Assembly: GCF_025420585.1 (NCBI RefSeq)
Contig: NZ_JAOEGB010000002.1
Location: 351,215-415,214, forward strand
Origin: Planotetraspora sp. A-T 1434
Lineage (GTDB): Bacteria; Actinomycetota; Actinomycetes; Streptosporangiales; Streptosporangiaceae
Length of the DNA: 64,000 bases
Direction of reading: 5' to 3'
In this document: positions 43,640 to 53,138 of the stretch, piece after piece
Layout: each line of letters begins with the position of its first letter
Position numbering within the stretch: the first letter of the stretch is position 1
Notes under the pieces: generated by a model
Told to the model about the DNA's origin: nothing
Seen by the model: only the letters and a program-made list of their open reading frames with translations
The model's database searches: none
Translations under genes and position numbers: made by a program

Positions 43640-43885
43640 TGGAGATCTCCTCCGGGTCGTCCACGATCGCCCCCTGCGTCCGGGCGACCTGCGCGCCGAA
43701 ACGGCGCGGAGCCGCTCGGCCGCCGCCTCGTTGGTGATGGCCGAGCGGAACAGCACGATCAGGACCTCATCGGCGAGCCCGCCCTCCCACCGCTCGATGA
43801 AGTGCCGCATCAGCGTCTCACCCGCCTCTTCGCGGGGCATGGTGCTCAGGTCGGGCAGACGCAGGTCGATGTCGGACGCCCCTCT
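43640..43885 (-). pseudogene. TetR-family regulator fragment, truncated and frameshifted
   Basis: On the minus strand, 43885 down to about 43700 encodes ASDIDLRLPDLSTM, HFIERWEGGLADEV and LIVLFRSAITNEAAAERLR, the ligand-domain part of a TetR regulator. Around 43690-43703 the frame shifts; the next frame continues AQVARTQGAIVDDPEEIS. The HTH N-terminus and the C-terminal helices are missing. The fragment diverges from the FAD monooxygenase gene, which it probably once repressed. Confidence 0.7.
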
Positions 43886-43905
43886 CGTAGGCCTAGGAGG
43901 CCGAA

Positions 43906-45093
43906 ATGGCCGAACGGAACCGACTTCCCAGCACGGCCGATGTCCTGATAGTGGGCGCCGGGCCGGTCGGCCTGACGCTGGCCGCCTCGCTGGTCGCCGA
44001 GGGCGTGGACGTGGTGCTCCTCGACAAGCAGGCCGAGGGCGCCAACACCTCACGCGCGGCGGTGGTGCACGCGCGCACGCTGGAGGTCCTGCGCGACCTC
44101 GGCGTCACCGACGAGTTGGTCCGCCACGGCGTGGTCGTGCCGCGCTTCACCGTCCGCGATCGGGACCGGACGCTCATGTCGATCGACTTCACCGAACTGC
44201 CGACCGACTACCCCTTCACGCTCATGGTCCCGCAGAACGTCACCGAGAAGGTGCTGCTGGACCGGTTGCACGCCCTCGGCGGTCAGGTGCACCGCCCGCA
44301 CGAGGTGACGGCCGTGGCGCAGGACGCCGGCGGGGTCACCGTCACCACGGCGACCGGAGAGACCGTGAGCGCGGCGTACGTCGTGGGCACCGACGGAATG
44401 CACAGCACGGTCCGGGAGCAGACGGGGATCGGCTTCACCGGGGACACCTACGCGGAGTCGTTCGTGCTGGCCGACGTGCACCTGGACTGGGACCTGCCCG
44501 GCGACGAGGTCGTTCTGTTCTTCGCGCCGGCCGGTCTGGCCGTCGTGGCGCCGCTGCCCGGGGGACGGCACCGCGTCGTCGCCACGACGGACGAGGCGCC
44601 AGATCATCCCGGCCGCGACGACGTCCAGGCGATCCTGGACGCCCGGGGCCCGGGAGAGCGGCCCGCCCAGGTCCGGGACGTGGTGTGGAGCTCGCGCTTC
44701 CGGGTGCATCACCGGCTCGCCGACCACTACCGGGCCGGGCGTCTCCTCCTCGCCGGGGACTCCGCGCACGTGCACAGCCCCGCCGGAGGGCAGGGCATGA
44801 ACACCGGCATCCAGGACGCCGTCGCCCTCGCCGCCCGGCTGACGGCGGTCGTGCGCGACGGCGCCCCCGAGACGGAGCTCGACCGCTACGAGGCGGAGCG
44901 GCGGCCCGTCGCGGCCGAGGTGGTGGCCCTCACGCATCGGATGACCCGCCTCGCCACGCTGGGCCGCGGCCCGCTGCAGAAGGTGCGCAACGCGGTGTTG
45001 CGCACGCTCGACTGGCTCCCCGTCGTGGAGCGGACCGTGGCGATGACCCTCTCCGAGCTCATGACGGACCCCGAGCGGCGCGCCCGGAGGTGA
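43906..45093 (+). CDS. FAD-dependent aromatic-type monooxygenase
   Basis: TAGGAGG precedes ATG 43906. The 395-residue group A flavoprotein has the dinucleotide motif VLIVGAGPVGLTLA (about residue 13), the TDGMHSTVR segment and the second FAD motif LLLAGDSAHVHSPAGGQGMN. It lacks the extra C-terminal thioredoxin-like domain of phenol hydroxylases, so it resembles tetracycline/rifampicin or polyketide hydroxylases. Substrate is unknown. Its presumed TetR repressor is a pseudogene. Confidence 0.88.
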   Translation: MAERNRLPSTADVLIVGAGPVGLTLAASLVAEGVDVVLLDKQAEGANTSRAAVVHARTLEVLRDLGVTDELVRHGVVVPRFTVRDRDRTLMSIDFTELPTDYPFTLMVPQNVTEKVLLDRLHALGGQVHRPHEVTAVAQDAGGVTVTTATGETVSAAYVVGTDGMHSTVREQTGIGFTGDTYAESFVLADVHLDWDLPGDEVVLFFAPAGLAVVAPLPGGRHRVVATTDEAPDHPGRDDVQAILDARGPGERPAQVRDVVWSSRFRVHHRLADHYRAGRLLLAGDSAHVHSPAGGQGMNTGIQDAVALAARLTAVVRDGAPETELDRYEAERRPVAAEVVALTHRMTRLATLGRGPLQKVRNAVLRTLDWLPVVERTVAMTLSELMTDPERRARR

Positions 45094-45179
45094 GCCCAGC
45101 GAAGCTGGCTCGCGACCTCACCGGGGCATCTCGCGACCTCACGGAGATATCGCGGCTCAGCGGGAGATGTCGTGCGGCG

Positions 45180-46460
45180 TCATCGCTCTCCGGCCGGGGC
45201 CGAGGGCGCGGTGGCCACGGCAGGGGACTCCGCAGCGGCGACGGGAACGACGGCTGGGGGCTCCGCGGCGGCAGCGGGCGCGACGGCGATTGTCCCGAGG
45301 ACGTCCGCAGGCGCATAGGCCGGCGCGTCGGCGCCCGAGAGGTGATATCTCCCGACGAACCACTCGACGGCGAGCCAGACGGCCGCCAGCGCGGCGGCGG
45401 TCACCGGCCACGTTCCCATCGCGAACGGCGGAGCCTCCAGCACCCGGTCCTGTACGGCGAGCCCGCCGTACACGGCGGTCGTCACGATGGCGGCTCCGAG
45501 GACCGGCCGGATGTACGGCACACGCACGAAGAAGGCGAGGTCCACGCAGATCCCGGCGAGCACGAAGAAGAACGGGATCGCCGACGGCGGGAAGCCGCCT
45601 CCGACGAGCAGCGGCCACACGAGGCAGCGGTAGGCGACGTAGCCGGCCGTGATCCCGGTGGCCGTCCAGCGCGCCCCGACCATCAGCCGGGCGAAGACCA
45701 GCACGGCCATGCCGATCACGCCCGCGTAGACCGGGTACACGTAGTCCGGCACCGGCAGCGAGAACTTAAGGATCATGGCGTGGTCCACGGGCCGGCCCAT
45801 CTGGGCCGCCGCGAACCGGAGCAGGCTCGGCTCGGCGTACGGCTGGCCCCGGTCCCAGGAGGCCAGCTCCAGCACGCCGTACTCCTGGTGCTGGGCGGGG
45901 AAGTGCACGTTCTCCAGGAAGAACGCGAAGAGGGCGCCGAGCACCAGCGTCCGCCGCCGCTCCGGAACCGCGCCGGACGTCCCCGCGCCGAGATACCACC
46001 CCCGGATCACCCCGGCGATCATCAGCGCGGTGCCGATGAACAGCAGCGCGTGCGAGGGGCTCCAGGCGGTGATGTCGAGCCCGTTGACCCGGTGGTTGAT
46101 CAGGTCGAGCGGGATCGCGATGAGGAAGATCCCGGTGCCCCACTGGATCAGCCGGGAGGCCGTGCGGTCGACGCCGTAGCCGGTGTACCAGTGGACGAGG
46201 GCCAGGCCGACGGCGATCGCCGTACCGACGGAGTTGAGCAGGTGCGGCGGGGCGAGGTCGTCGCGCAGCCACCGGAAGTGCCACGAGACGTCCCATGTGG
46301 ACCCGAGCACCTTCAGGACGAACGCCGCGAGCCAGCCGAGGTAGAGGACCCGGAAGAGATCGGCCGGGGTCTCCCTTCCCGCCTCTCCACGGGTCCAGTA
46401 AGGAAGGGCCCATCCGAGGATGCGAGCGGGCGCGTGCCTGAGCGTCGTTCCTGTCGTCAC
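45180..46460 (-). CDS. Polytopic membrane protein of unknown function
   Basis: The 426-residue protein begins with ATG 46460 and has about ten hydrophobic segments. STWDVSWHFRWLRDDLAPPH and NGLDITAWSPSHALLF are conserved-looking, with charged and His residues inside the membrane. The C-terminal 40 residues are an Ala/Pro/Val/Glu-rich tail. I recall actinobacterial relatives with the D-WH-RD-PPH pattern but no known role. Confidence 0.7.
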   Translation of the reverse strand: MTTGTTLRHAPARILGWALPYWTRGEAGRETPADLFRVLYLGWLAAFVLKVLGSTWDVSWHFRWLRDDLAPPHLLNSVGTAIAVGLALVHWYTGYGVDRTASRLIQWGTGIFLIAIPLDLINHRVNGLDITAWSPSHALLFIGTALMIAGVIRGWYLGAGTSGAVPERRRTLVLGALFAFFLENVHFPAQHQEYGVLELASWDRGQPYAEPSLLRFAAAQMGRPVDHAMILKFSLPVPDYVYPVYAGVIGMAVLVFARLMVGARWTATGITAGYVAYRCLVWPLLVGGGFPPSAIPFFFVLAGICVDLAFFVRVPYIRPVLGAAIVTTAVYGGLAVQDRVLEAPPFAMGTWPVTAAALAAVWLAVEWFVGRYHLSGADAPAYAPADVLGTIAVAPAAAAEPPAVVPVAAAESPAVATAPSAPAGER

Positions 46461-46775
46461 GCGCGAAATGATGCCGGTCCGCAGGTTGCGGGCGCAATCA
46501 GGGATTACCCGGATGCGTTGTCACGATTCCGCACGGCGGCCCGGCCGCTTATCCTATCCGCGCCTTCGCGTCAGGTGGAGCCGGCCGAGCAATCGGCCTG
46601 GAGCCGATCGCGTACGGCAACGGCACGGTGACGGTGCGCCCGCGCGACAAGGAGGCCCGGGCGGGGCGGGAGGCCGTGCAGGCCTGTCTCGCGCCCACGG
46701 TTCCGGCGAGTCCCCGGCCGGCGCGCGTGCCGGCCGGGTTCGCATGATTCGCCGGACACGGCCTGAAACCAGGGC
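46461..46775. other. Intergenic region with a possible gene remnant
   Basis: Between two leftward genes, a plus-strand frame ending at TGA 46745-46747 reads LEPIAYGNGTVTVRPRDKEA and AVQACLAPT, protein-like but without a visible start. The region should also hold the promoter of the leftward membrane protein gene. No clear operator is seen. Confidence 0.3.
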
Positions 46776-47654
46776 TCAGGGTTTGCGGCCGAGGCCGCAG
46801 AAGCCCGCGACCTCGGGGGGCTCATCCCAGGGGGTGGCTTCGGGCCGCCATCGTGACATCGAGACCAGGCCGGGCTCCAGCAGCTCCAGGCCATCGAAGA
46901 ATCGGCGGATCTCGTGCCTGGTGCGGGCCGTGATCGGGACCGCCGCGTTGTCGTTCCAGTCTTGGTGGACCTCGACGTTGGCCTGAACGGTGGCCTGGTC
47001 GCCGATGTCGTAGGTCGCGTGGGTGAGCGCGAGGTAGCTGCCGGAGGGCACGGCGTCCAGGAGCCGGGTGACGATCTGGCGCACCTCGGTGAAATCGCTG
47101 ACGAAATGCAGGATCCCCAGCAGCATGATGGCGACCGGCTTGCTGAAGTCCAGCGTCTTGGCGGCGGCGCTGAGAATCTCATCGGGTTCGCGCAGGTCGG
47201 CTTCGATGTAGTCGGTGACGCCGGGCGGGGTGCTGGTGAGCAGGGCGTGGGCGTGGAGCAGGACCAGAGGGTCGTTGTCCACGTAGACGACGCGGGATTC
47301 GGGGGCGACGCGCTGGGCTACCTCGTGGGTGTTGTCCATTGTCGGCAGGCCGGTGCCGATGTCCAGGAACTGCCGGATGCCCGCCTCTCCGGCGAGGTAG
47401 CGGACAGCGCGGCCCAGGAAGGCCCGATCGGTGCGGGCGATGTCGACGATCTGCGGGAATATCTCCCGGTACCGGTCAGCGGCCTGGCGGTCGACGAGGT
47501 AATTATCCTTGCCGCCGAGAAGGTGGTTCCAGACTCTGGCGCTGTGCGGCACGGTGGTGTCGATCTTGAGTGGCGACTCGTCCGGTAGCCGGGGGGAATC
47601 GTGGTCCGTCACGAGGCTCGTCTCCTGCTGCGGCATGTGGGGATGTGAGCCCAT
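46776..47654 (-). CDS. S-adenosylmethionine methyltransferase, DUF574 family
   Basis: ATG 47654 gives 292 residues; starts a few codons later are possible. The N-terminal IDTTVPHSARVWNHLLGGKD is the hallmark of the actinobacterial DUF574 family. QFLDIGTGLPTMDN is the SAM-binding loop and VVYVDNDPLVL the second strand motif. The substrate is unknown. Genes of this family occur in many copies in actinomycetes. It is not linked to neighbouring genes. Confidence 0.88.
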   Translation of the reverse strand: MGSHPHMPQQETSLVTDHDSPRLPDESPLKIDTTVPHSARVWNHLLGGKDNYLVDRQAADRYREIFPQIVDIARTDRAFLGRAVRYLAGEAGIRQFLDIGTGLPTMDNTHEVAQRVAPESRVVYVDNDPLVLLHAHALLTSTPPGVTDYIEADLREPDEILSAAAKTLDFSKPVAIMLLGILHFVSDFTEVRQIVTRLLDAVPSGSYLALTHATYDIGDQATVQANVEVHQDWNDNAAVPITARTRHEIRRFFDGLELLEPGLVSMSRWRPEATPWDEPPEVAGFCGLGRKP

Positions 47655-47798
47655 CTTGATCGATCCCGGTCAGATCACAAGGGCGATGCCGTTTCCTGCC
47701 ATCTGATCGGGGGAAAAGGTCCGCCCGGATCGGCCATTCCCGACGATCCGCGCCTCCTCCTCAGCGATCTCTCAGGGTCGGCTCAGTAGCATCACGAC

Positions 47799-50564
47799 AT
47801 GACGTTTCCAGGTGGGCGGCGGGCCCTGGTCGTGGCGGTCGCGCTGGTCATCCTGGTGGCGGGCGGCCTGACGTGGGCATTGTGGCCGTCCGGCGCGCCC
47901 GCGAAGGGCCAGGACGTCGCCATTCCGGTCGTGGACGGCCCCGCCGGCGATCAGCATGTGACCATCGACGCGACGTTCTTCCCGCCGGCCTCCGGAGGCA
48001 AGGCCCCCGCGGTGCTGCTGGCGCACGGCTTCGGCGGCAGCAAGGAGAGCGTCCGCGCCCAGGCGGAACGGCTGGCCGATCAGGGCTACGCGGTGCTCAC
48101 CTGGTCGGCTCGCGGGTTCGGCCGCTCCACCGGCGAGATCGCGCTCAACTCCCCCGACTACGAGGTCAAGGACGTCCGTCAGCTCGTCGACTGGCTGGCG
48201 AAGCGGCCGGAGGTGCGTCTCGACGCCGGCGGAGACCCTCGCGTGGGCATCACGGGCGGCTCGTACGGCGGAGCCATCGCGCTGATGGCGGCGGCCTACG
48301 ACAGCCGGATCGACGCGATCGCCCCCATGGTGACCTGGTACGACCTGGCCGACGCCCTCTTCCCGGACGCGACCGGCAGGGGTCCGGTCAACGGCGTCTT
48401 CAAGAAGATGTGGGCGGGGATCTTCTTCAGCACGGGCAACGGCCCCCTGTCCCCCGGTCTGTCCCCCGGCGGCGGGCTCACCTCAGGAGGCCTCGGCAGC
48501 ACAGGACCGGGCAGCACAGCCGGCGGCGCGGGCAACGGACCGTTCTCATCCGGCGGAGGGCGTGGGGACATGCCGCCGGCCGCCCAGCCGATGACGGCGC
48601 AGCAGGTCAGGTGCGGGCGGTTCCTCCCCGCGATCTGTGACATGTACCAGACCGTGGCGGAGACCGGGCGGGCCACTCCGGCCGCCGTCGAGCTGCTCCG
48701 CAGGTCCAGCCCGGTCTCGGTGCAGGGGAAGATCCGCATTCCCACACTCCTCGTCCAGGGTCAGCGTGACTCCCTGTTCCCCCTCGGCCAGGCGGACGCC
48801 AACGCCCGGGCGATCGCGGCGACCGGCGCTCCCGTCGAGGTGGCCTGGATCAACGGCGGGCACGACGGCGGCGACAGCGAGCCGGACTGGGCCGGTGACC
48901 GCGTCTCGGACTGGTTCGACCGCTGGCTCAAGAAGAAGGCGGACGCCCCCGGCGCCGGGGGCGCGGCTGCTGGGAGTGCCGACGTGGCGGGTGCGGCTTC
49001 CGGAGGTGCCGCTTCCGGAGGTGCGGACGCGGGGGGTGCGGGTGCGGCGGCCTTCACGGTCAGCCGAGACGGCGGGCGTGACCCGGGCACCCGGCGTCCC
49101 GTGATCGTGCACGCCACCGGGGGCGGCTATCCCGGCCTGTCCGGCAGCGCCCGCACCACGGTGGCGGTCGCCGGACCGGACCAGCAGGTCGCGAACCCGC
49201 CCGGCGGATCGCCCGCCGCGATCTCGTCCGTGCCCGGATTCGGCGGCCTGCTGAGCGGCGTGGGCGGCAACGTCGGGGTGGCCCTGGACATCCCCGGGCA
49301 GGCCGCCGCGTTCGAATCAGCGCCGCTGCCCAGATCCACGCAGGTCACCGGCAGTCCCACGGTCCAGATCCGCGTGTACGGCACGGGCGAGGCGACGCTG
49401 TTCGCCAAGCTCTACGACTCGTCCGGCGGGGCGCTGGCGGTGCTGCCGTCGAGCCTGGTGGCGCCGTTGCGCGTGACCGCGACGGAGGCGGGCACGCCGG
49501 TCACCGTGACGCTGCCCGCCATCGACAGGCGCTTCGACGCCGGGCACCGGCTGCGGCTCGTGGTGTCGACCACCGACCTCGGGTACGCCACTCCGGCCGC
49601 CCCCGCCGTCTACCGGATCGGGCTCGCCTCTCCGGGGCTGACGCTGCCCGCCGACCCGGCGCTGGACGCCCCGGCCACCGGCCCGGCCTGGTGGACGTGG
49701 GCCATGCCGCTCGCCGCCATCGTGATCGCCGCCGCGCTGCTGCTGGCCGGCCGTACGCGGCTGGCCGAGCGGGGCGACCGGGGCAATCGGGGCGAAAGCC
49801 GTACGGAGACGGAGCCGGGGCACGATGACGTGCCGCTGGTGATCACCGGGCTGGGCAAGCGCTACAGCAACGGCGAGAAGGCCGTGGACGGCCTGTCGTT
49901 CCGGGTGGAGAAGGGCCAGGTGCTCGGGCTGCTCGGGCCCAACGGCGCCGGCAAGACCACCACCATGCGGATGCTGATGGGCCTGATCCTCCCCGACGAG
50001 GGGGAGATCCGCATCTTCGGGCACCCCGTGGTGCCGGGCGCGCCCGTGCTGTCGCGACTGGGGTCGTTCGTCGAGGGGCCGGGGTTCCTGCCGCACCTGA
50101 CCGGCCGGGCCAACCTGGAGCTGTACTGGCAGGCGACCGGGCGGCCGGCCGGGGACGCGCACCTGGAGGAGGCCCTGGAGATCGCCGGGCTGGGCGGCGC
50201 CCTCGACCGCGCGGTTCGCACCTACTCCCAGGGGATGCGGCAGCGGCTCGCCATCGCCCAGGCCATGCTCGGCCTGCCGGATCTGCTCGTGCTCGACGAG
50301 CCGACGAACGGGCTCGACCCGCCGCAGATCGCGGAGATGCGCCGGGTGCTCAAGGCGTACGCGGCGCGCGGGCGGACGGTGATCATCTCCAGCCACCTGC
50401 TCGGCGAGGTCGAGCAGACCTGCAGCCACGTGGTGGTCATGCACCGCGGGAGGCTGGTGTCCGCGGGACCGGTGGGCGACCTGCTCGGCGCGACGACCTC
50501 CGGCAACGGCTCCGGCCCCCGGCTTGAGGACGTCTTCCTCGACCTGATCGGAGAAAGCCGTTGA
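47799..50564 (+). CDS. Fusion of extracytoplasmic S15/CocE hydrolase and ABC ATPase
   Basis: One 921-residue frame from ATG 47799. Residues 8-28 form a signal anchor. An alpha/beta hydrolase of the X-Pro dipeptidyl-peptidase (S15) type follows, with GGSYGG (Ser155), Asp324 (GQRDSLFP) and His355 (NGGHDGG), then a jelly-roll C-domain. A membrane helix is near 630-650. From about 680 an ABC ATPase has GPNGAGKTT (Lys719), a YSQGMRQRLAIAQ signature and LVLDEPTNGLDP. The hydrolase should be outside and the ATPase inside. It overlaps the permease gene by 4 bp. Confidence 0.9.
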   Translation: MTFPGGRRALVVAVALVILVAGGLTWALWPSGAPAKGQDVAIPVVDGPAGDQHVTIDATFFPPASGGKAPAVLLAHGFGGSKESVRAQAERLADQGYAVLTWSARGFGRSTGEIALNSPDYEVKDVRQLVDWLAKRPEVRLDAGGDPRVGITGGSYGGAIALMAAAYDSRIDAIAPMVTWYDLADALFPDATGRGPVNGVFKKMWAGIFFSTGNGPLSPGLSPGGGLTSGGLGSTGPGSTAGGAGNGPFSSGGGRGDMPPAAQPMTAQQVRCGRFLPAICDMYQTVAETGRATPAAVELLRRSSPVSVQGKIRIPTLLVQGQRDSLFPLGQADANARAIAATGAPVEVAWINGGHDGGDSEPDWAGDRVSDWFDRWLKKKADAPGAGGAAAGSADVAGAASGGAASGGADAGGAGAAAFTVSRDGGRDPGTRRPVIVHATGGGYPGLSGSARTTVAVAGPDQQVANPPGGSPAAISSVPGFGGLLSGVGGNVGVALDIPGQAAAFESAPLPRSTQVTGSPTVQIRVYGTGEATLFAKLYDSSGGALAVLPSSLVAPLRVTATEAGTPVTVTLPAIDRRFDAGHRLRLVVSTTDLGYATPAAPAVYRIGLASPGLTLPADPALDAPATGPAWWTWAMPLAAIVIAAALLLAGRTRLAERGDRGNRGESRTETEPGHDDVPLVITGLGKRYSNGEKAVDGLSFRVEKGQVLGLLGPNGAGKTTTMRMLMGLILPDEGEIRIFGHPVVPGAPVLSRLGSFVEGPGFLPHLTGRANLELYWQATGRPAGDAHLEEALEIAGLGGALDRAVRTYSQGMRQRLAIAQAMLGLPDLLVLDEPTNGLDPPQIAEMRRVLKAYAARGRTVIISSHLLGEVEQTCSHVVVMHRGRLVSAGPVGDLLGATTSGNGSGPRLEDVFLDLIGESR

Positions 50565-51427
50565 CCCCCGCGACGAAGACGACCGGCGCGGCCGCCGGAT
50601 ACGCCCCCGGGCGGACGCTGCCGCTGCGCGTCGAGATCGTCCGCCAGTTCCGGCGGCGGCGAACGATCGCCATGTTCGGCCTGCTGCTGGCGCTGCCGTG
50701 GATCCTCGTGGTGGCGTTCCAGTTCGGGCCGCAGTCGGGCAACCAGCAGAACGCCCTGCGTCTGTCGGACCTCGCCACCGAAGGCGGGCTGAACTTCGCC
50801 GCGTTCGCGCTGTCGGTGTCGGCGAGCTTCCTGCTCGTCGTGGCCGTGGCGCTGTTCTGCGGCGACACGGTGGCGAGTGAGGCCAGCTGGTCGTCGCTCC
50901 GCTATCTGCTGGCCGCCCCGGTGCCCCGTGACCGGCTGCTGCGGCAGAAGCTGATCGTCGCGCTCGGATACTCGGCCGCCGCCGTGACCGTGCTGCCGGT
51001 CATGGCCCTGGTGGCGGGCACGCTGGCGTTCGGCTGGCACGACATCCGCGTGCCCGGCACCGGTGAGGTCATCGCCGCCGCCGACGTGCTGCCGAAGTTC
51101 GGCATCGTCATCGCGTACGCCCTGGTGAGCCAGCTAGTGGTCGCGTCGCTGGCCTTCCTGCTGTCGGTCAGCACGGACTCGCCGCTGGGCGCCGTCGGCG
51201 GGGCCGTGGGCCTGGTCATCGTGAGCAGCATCCTCCAGGCGGTCGAGGCGCTCGGCTCGATCCGGGAGTTCCTGCCCACGTTCTGGAACACGGCCTGGCT
51301 GGACGCGCTGGCCCCGCGGCCCGACTACAGCGGGATGGTGAAGGGCGTCGCGCTGTCGGTGACGTACTCGGCGATCCTCATCGCGCTCGCCTTCCGGCGC
51401 TTCCGCCGCAAGGACGTGGTCTCCTGA
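50561..51427 (+). CDS. ABC-2 type permease partner of the fusion ATPase
   Basis: TTG 50561 overlaps the upstream stop. The 288 residues contain six membrane helices, with LRYLLAAPVPRDRLLRQK after the second, the usual coupling region of ABC-2 exporters. It should form the transport path for the upstream ATPase. The substrate is unknown; peptide or lipid export is plausible given the hydrolase fused to the ATPase. The stop lies 12 bp from the convergent ATPase gene. Confidence 0.85.
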   Translation: MTPATKTTGAAAGYAPGRTLPLRVEIVRQFRRRRTIAMFGLLLALPWILVVAFQFGPQSGNQQNALRLSDLATEGGLNFAAFALSVSASFLLVVAVALFCGDTVASEASWSSLRYLLAAPVPRDRLLRQKLIVALGYSAAAVTVLPVMALVAGTLAFGWHDIRVPGTGEVIAAADVLPKFGIVIAYALVSQLVVASLAFLLSVSTDSPLGAVGGAVGLVIVSSILQAVEALGSIREFLPTFWNTAWLDALAPRPDYSGMVKGVALSVTYSAILIALAFRRFRRKDVVS

Positions 51428-51439
51428 AGCACCGGTCTC

Positions 51440-52234
51440 CTAAAGGACTTTCGACAGGAACGCGCGGGTCCGCTCATGGCGTGGCCGGGCGCACACCTCC
51501 CGCGGATGGCCCGACTCGACGATCGTGCCCTCGTCCAGGAAGACCAGCGCGTCGCCCACCTCCCTGGCGAAGCCGATCTCGTGCGTGACGACCACCATCG
51601 TCATGCCGGAGGTCGCCAGGTCGCGCATGACGTCGAGGACCTCGCCGACCAGCTCGGGATCCAGCGCTGAGGTGGGCTCGTCGAACAGCATGAGCGTGGG
51701 CTCCATCGCCAGCGCCCGGGCGATCGCCACCCGCTGCTGCTGGCCGCCGGACAGCTGGGCGGGGTAGGCGTCGCAGCGGGCGCCCAGCCCCACCCGGTCG
51801 AGCAGGCGCATGGCCCGCTCCCGCACGACGGCCTTCGCCTCGCGCTTGACCCGGCACGGCGCCTCCATGATGTTCTCCAGCGCGGTCATGTGCGGGAACA
51901 GGTTGAAGCGCTGGAAGACCATGCCGATGTCCCGGCGCTGCGCGGCGACCTCCTTCTCGCGCAGCTCGTGGAGCCTGCCGCCGCGTTCCCGATAGCCCAC
52001 CAGGTGCCCGTTGACCTGGAGCCGCCCGGCGTCGATCTTCTCCAGGTGGTTGACACAGCGCAGGAAGGTGGACTTGCCCGACCCGGAGGGGCCGATCACG
52101 CAGCAGACCTCGCCGGGCGCGACCTCCAGGTCGACGCCGTTCAGCACCTTCGCCTGGCCGTACCACTTGTGCACGTCCTGCGCGCTCACCACCGGCATCG
52201 CGGGGTTGGCGGTCATCATGGGCTTGGCGGTCAT
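51440..52234 (-). CDS. Polar amino acid ABC transporter ATPase
   Basis: The ATG at 52234 overlaps the permease stop. The 264-residue ATPase has [44 protein letters not shown] and [12 protein letters not shown], the GlnQ/HisP pattern. With its permease and binding protein it forms an importer. Its gene is last in the leftward operon after the racemase, binding protein and permease genes. Confidence 0.93.
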   Translation of the reverse strand: MTAKPMMTANPAMPVVSAQDVHKWYGQAKVLNGVDLEVAPGEVCCVIGPSGSGKSTFLRCVNHLEKIDAGRLQVNGHLVGYRERGGRLHELREKEVAAQRRDIGMVFQRFNLFPHMTALENIMEAPCRVKREAKAVVRERAMRLLDRVGLGARCDAYPAQLSGGQQQRVAIARALAMEPTLMLFDEPTSALDPELVGEVLDVMRDLATSGMTMVVVTHEIGFAREVGDALVFLDEGTIVESGHPREVCARPRHERTRAFLSKVL

Positions 52235-53136
52235 CGCACGGCCCCCTTCGTTCCCGGGCCTCCGAGGCCCAGCAGCCGGGAGCGGACCGACGGGCGGCCG
52301 TTGCCCATGACTCCGCGGGAGAACCGCCGCTCCAGGAAACCCTGGAACACGGTCGCCACGGAGGTCAGCGCCAGGTACCAGATCGAGACCGTGAGCAGCA
52401 GCTCCACGATCGCGAGGTTGTTGGAGTAGATCTTCACCGCGGACTGCAGGAGCTCGCCGTACTGGATGGCGTACGCGAGCGAGCTCATCTTGAGCATGCT
52501 GACGAACTCGTTGCCCGTCGGCGGCACGATGACCCGCATGGCCTGCGGCAGCACGACCCTGCGCATGGTCAGCAGCGGTGACATGCCGAGCGCCTGCGCC
52601 GCCTCGCTCTGCCCGTGGTCGATCGACTGGATGCCCGCCCTGACGATTTCGGCCATGTAGGCGCCCTCGTTGATCCCGAGACCGAGCAGCGCCGCGATGA
52701 ACGGGGTGATGAGCTGGTTGGTCGGCCAGCTTCCCACTCCAGGGACGGTCACGGTGCTGACGACGAGCGAGAGGTTGTACCAGAGCAGGAGCTGGACCAG
52801 CACCGGCGTGCCGCGGAACAGCCAGACGTAGGCGGCGGAGACCGCGCGCACCTCGGCGTGACGCGACATGGCCATGACGGCGAACACCACGCCGAGCGCG
52901 ATGCCGACGGCCTGGGCGAGGACGCTGATCACGACGGTGTTGACCAGCCCGCTCAGCACGTTGCCCGCGGTGAGGAAGCGCAGCGTGACGGAGTAGTCGA
53001 TGTCGGCGCCCCAGAACGCCCGCACGACGAGCGCGAGCGCGACCACCATGACGGCGACGAACACCCAGCGCCCGTAGTGGCGCACGGGGACGGCCCGGAT
53101 CGGCGGCGGGCCGGGGTGCGTGCTCACGTCCGCCAC
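52231..53136 (-). CDS. Polar amino acid ABC transporter permease
   Basis: GTG 53136 is 2 bp after the binding protein stop; GTG 53127 is an alternative. The 301 residues have about six helices and the HisM/GlnP-type coupling loop [20 protein letters not shown]. It works as a homodimer with the ATPase. The cytosolic tail after the last helix is longer than usual ([14 protein letters not shown]). Confidence 0.9.
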   Translation of the reverse strand: MADVSTHPGPPPIRAVPVRHYGRWVFVAVMVVALALVVRAFWGADIDYSVTLRFLTAGNVLSGLVNTVVISVLAQAVGIALGVVFAVMAMSRHAEVRAVSAAYVWLFRGTPVLVQLLLWYNLSLVVSTVTVPGVGSWPTNQLITPFIAALLGLGINEGAYMAEIVRAGIQSIDHGQSEAAQALGMSPLLTMRRVVLPQAMRVIVPPTGNEFVSMLKMSSLAYAIQYGELLQSAVKIYSNNLAIVELLLTVSIWYLALTSVATVFQGFLERRFSRGVMGNGRPSVRSRLLGLGGPGTKGAVR

Positions 53137-53138
53137 CG

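Noticed and set aside
43731..46631. 966-codon plus-strand frame across the monooxygenase and membrane-protein region
   Set aside because: Composition is Arg/Gly/Pro-rich without domains. It overlaps two real genes in other frames and a pseudogene.
46776..47654. Methyltransferase considered as the missing SCO2525 partner of the SCO2521-2524 set
   Set aside because: Its N-terminal ARVWNHLLGGKD identifies the DUF574 family, and it is 14 kb away from the operon.
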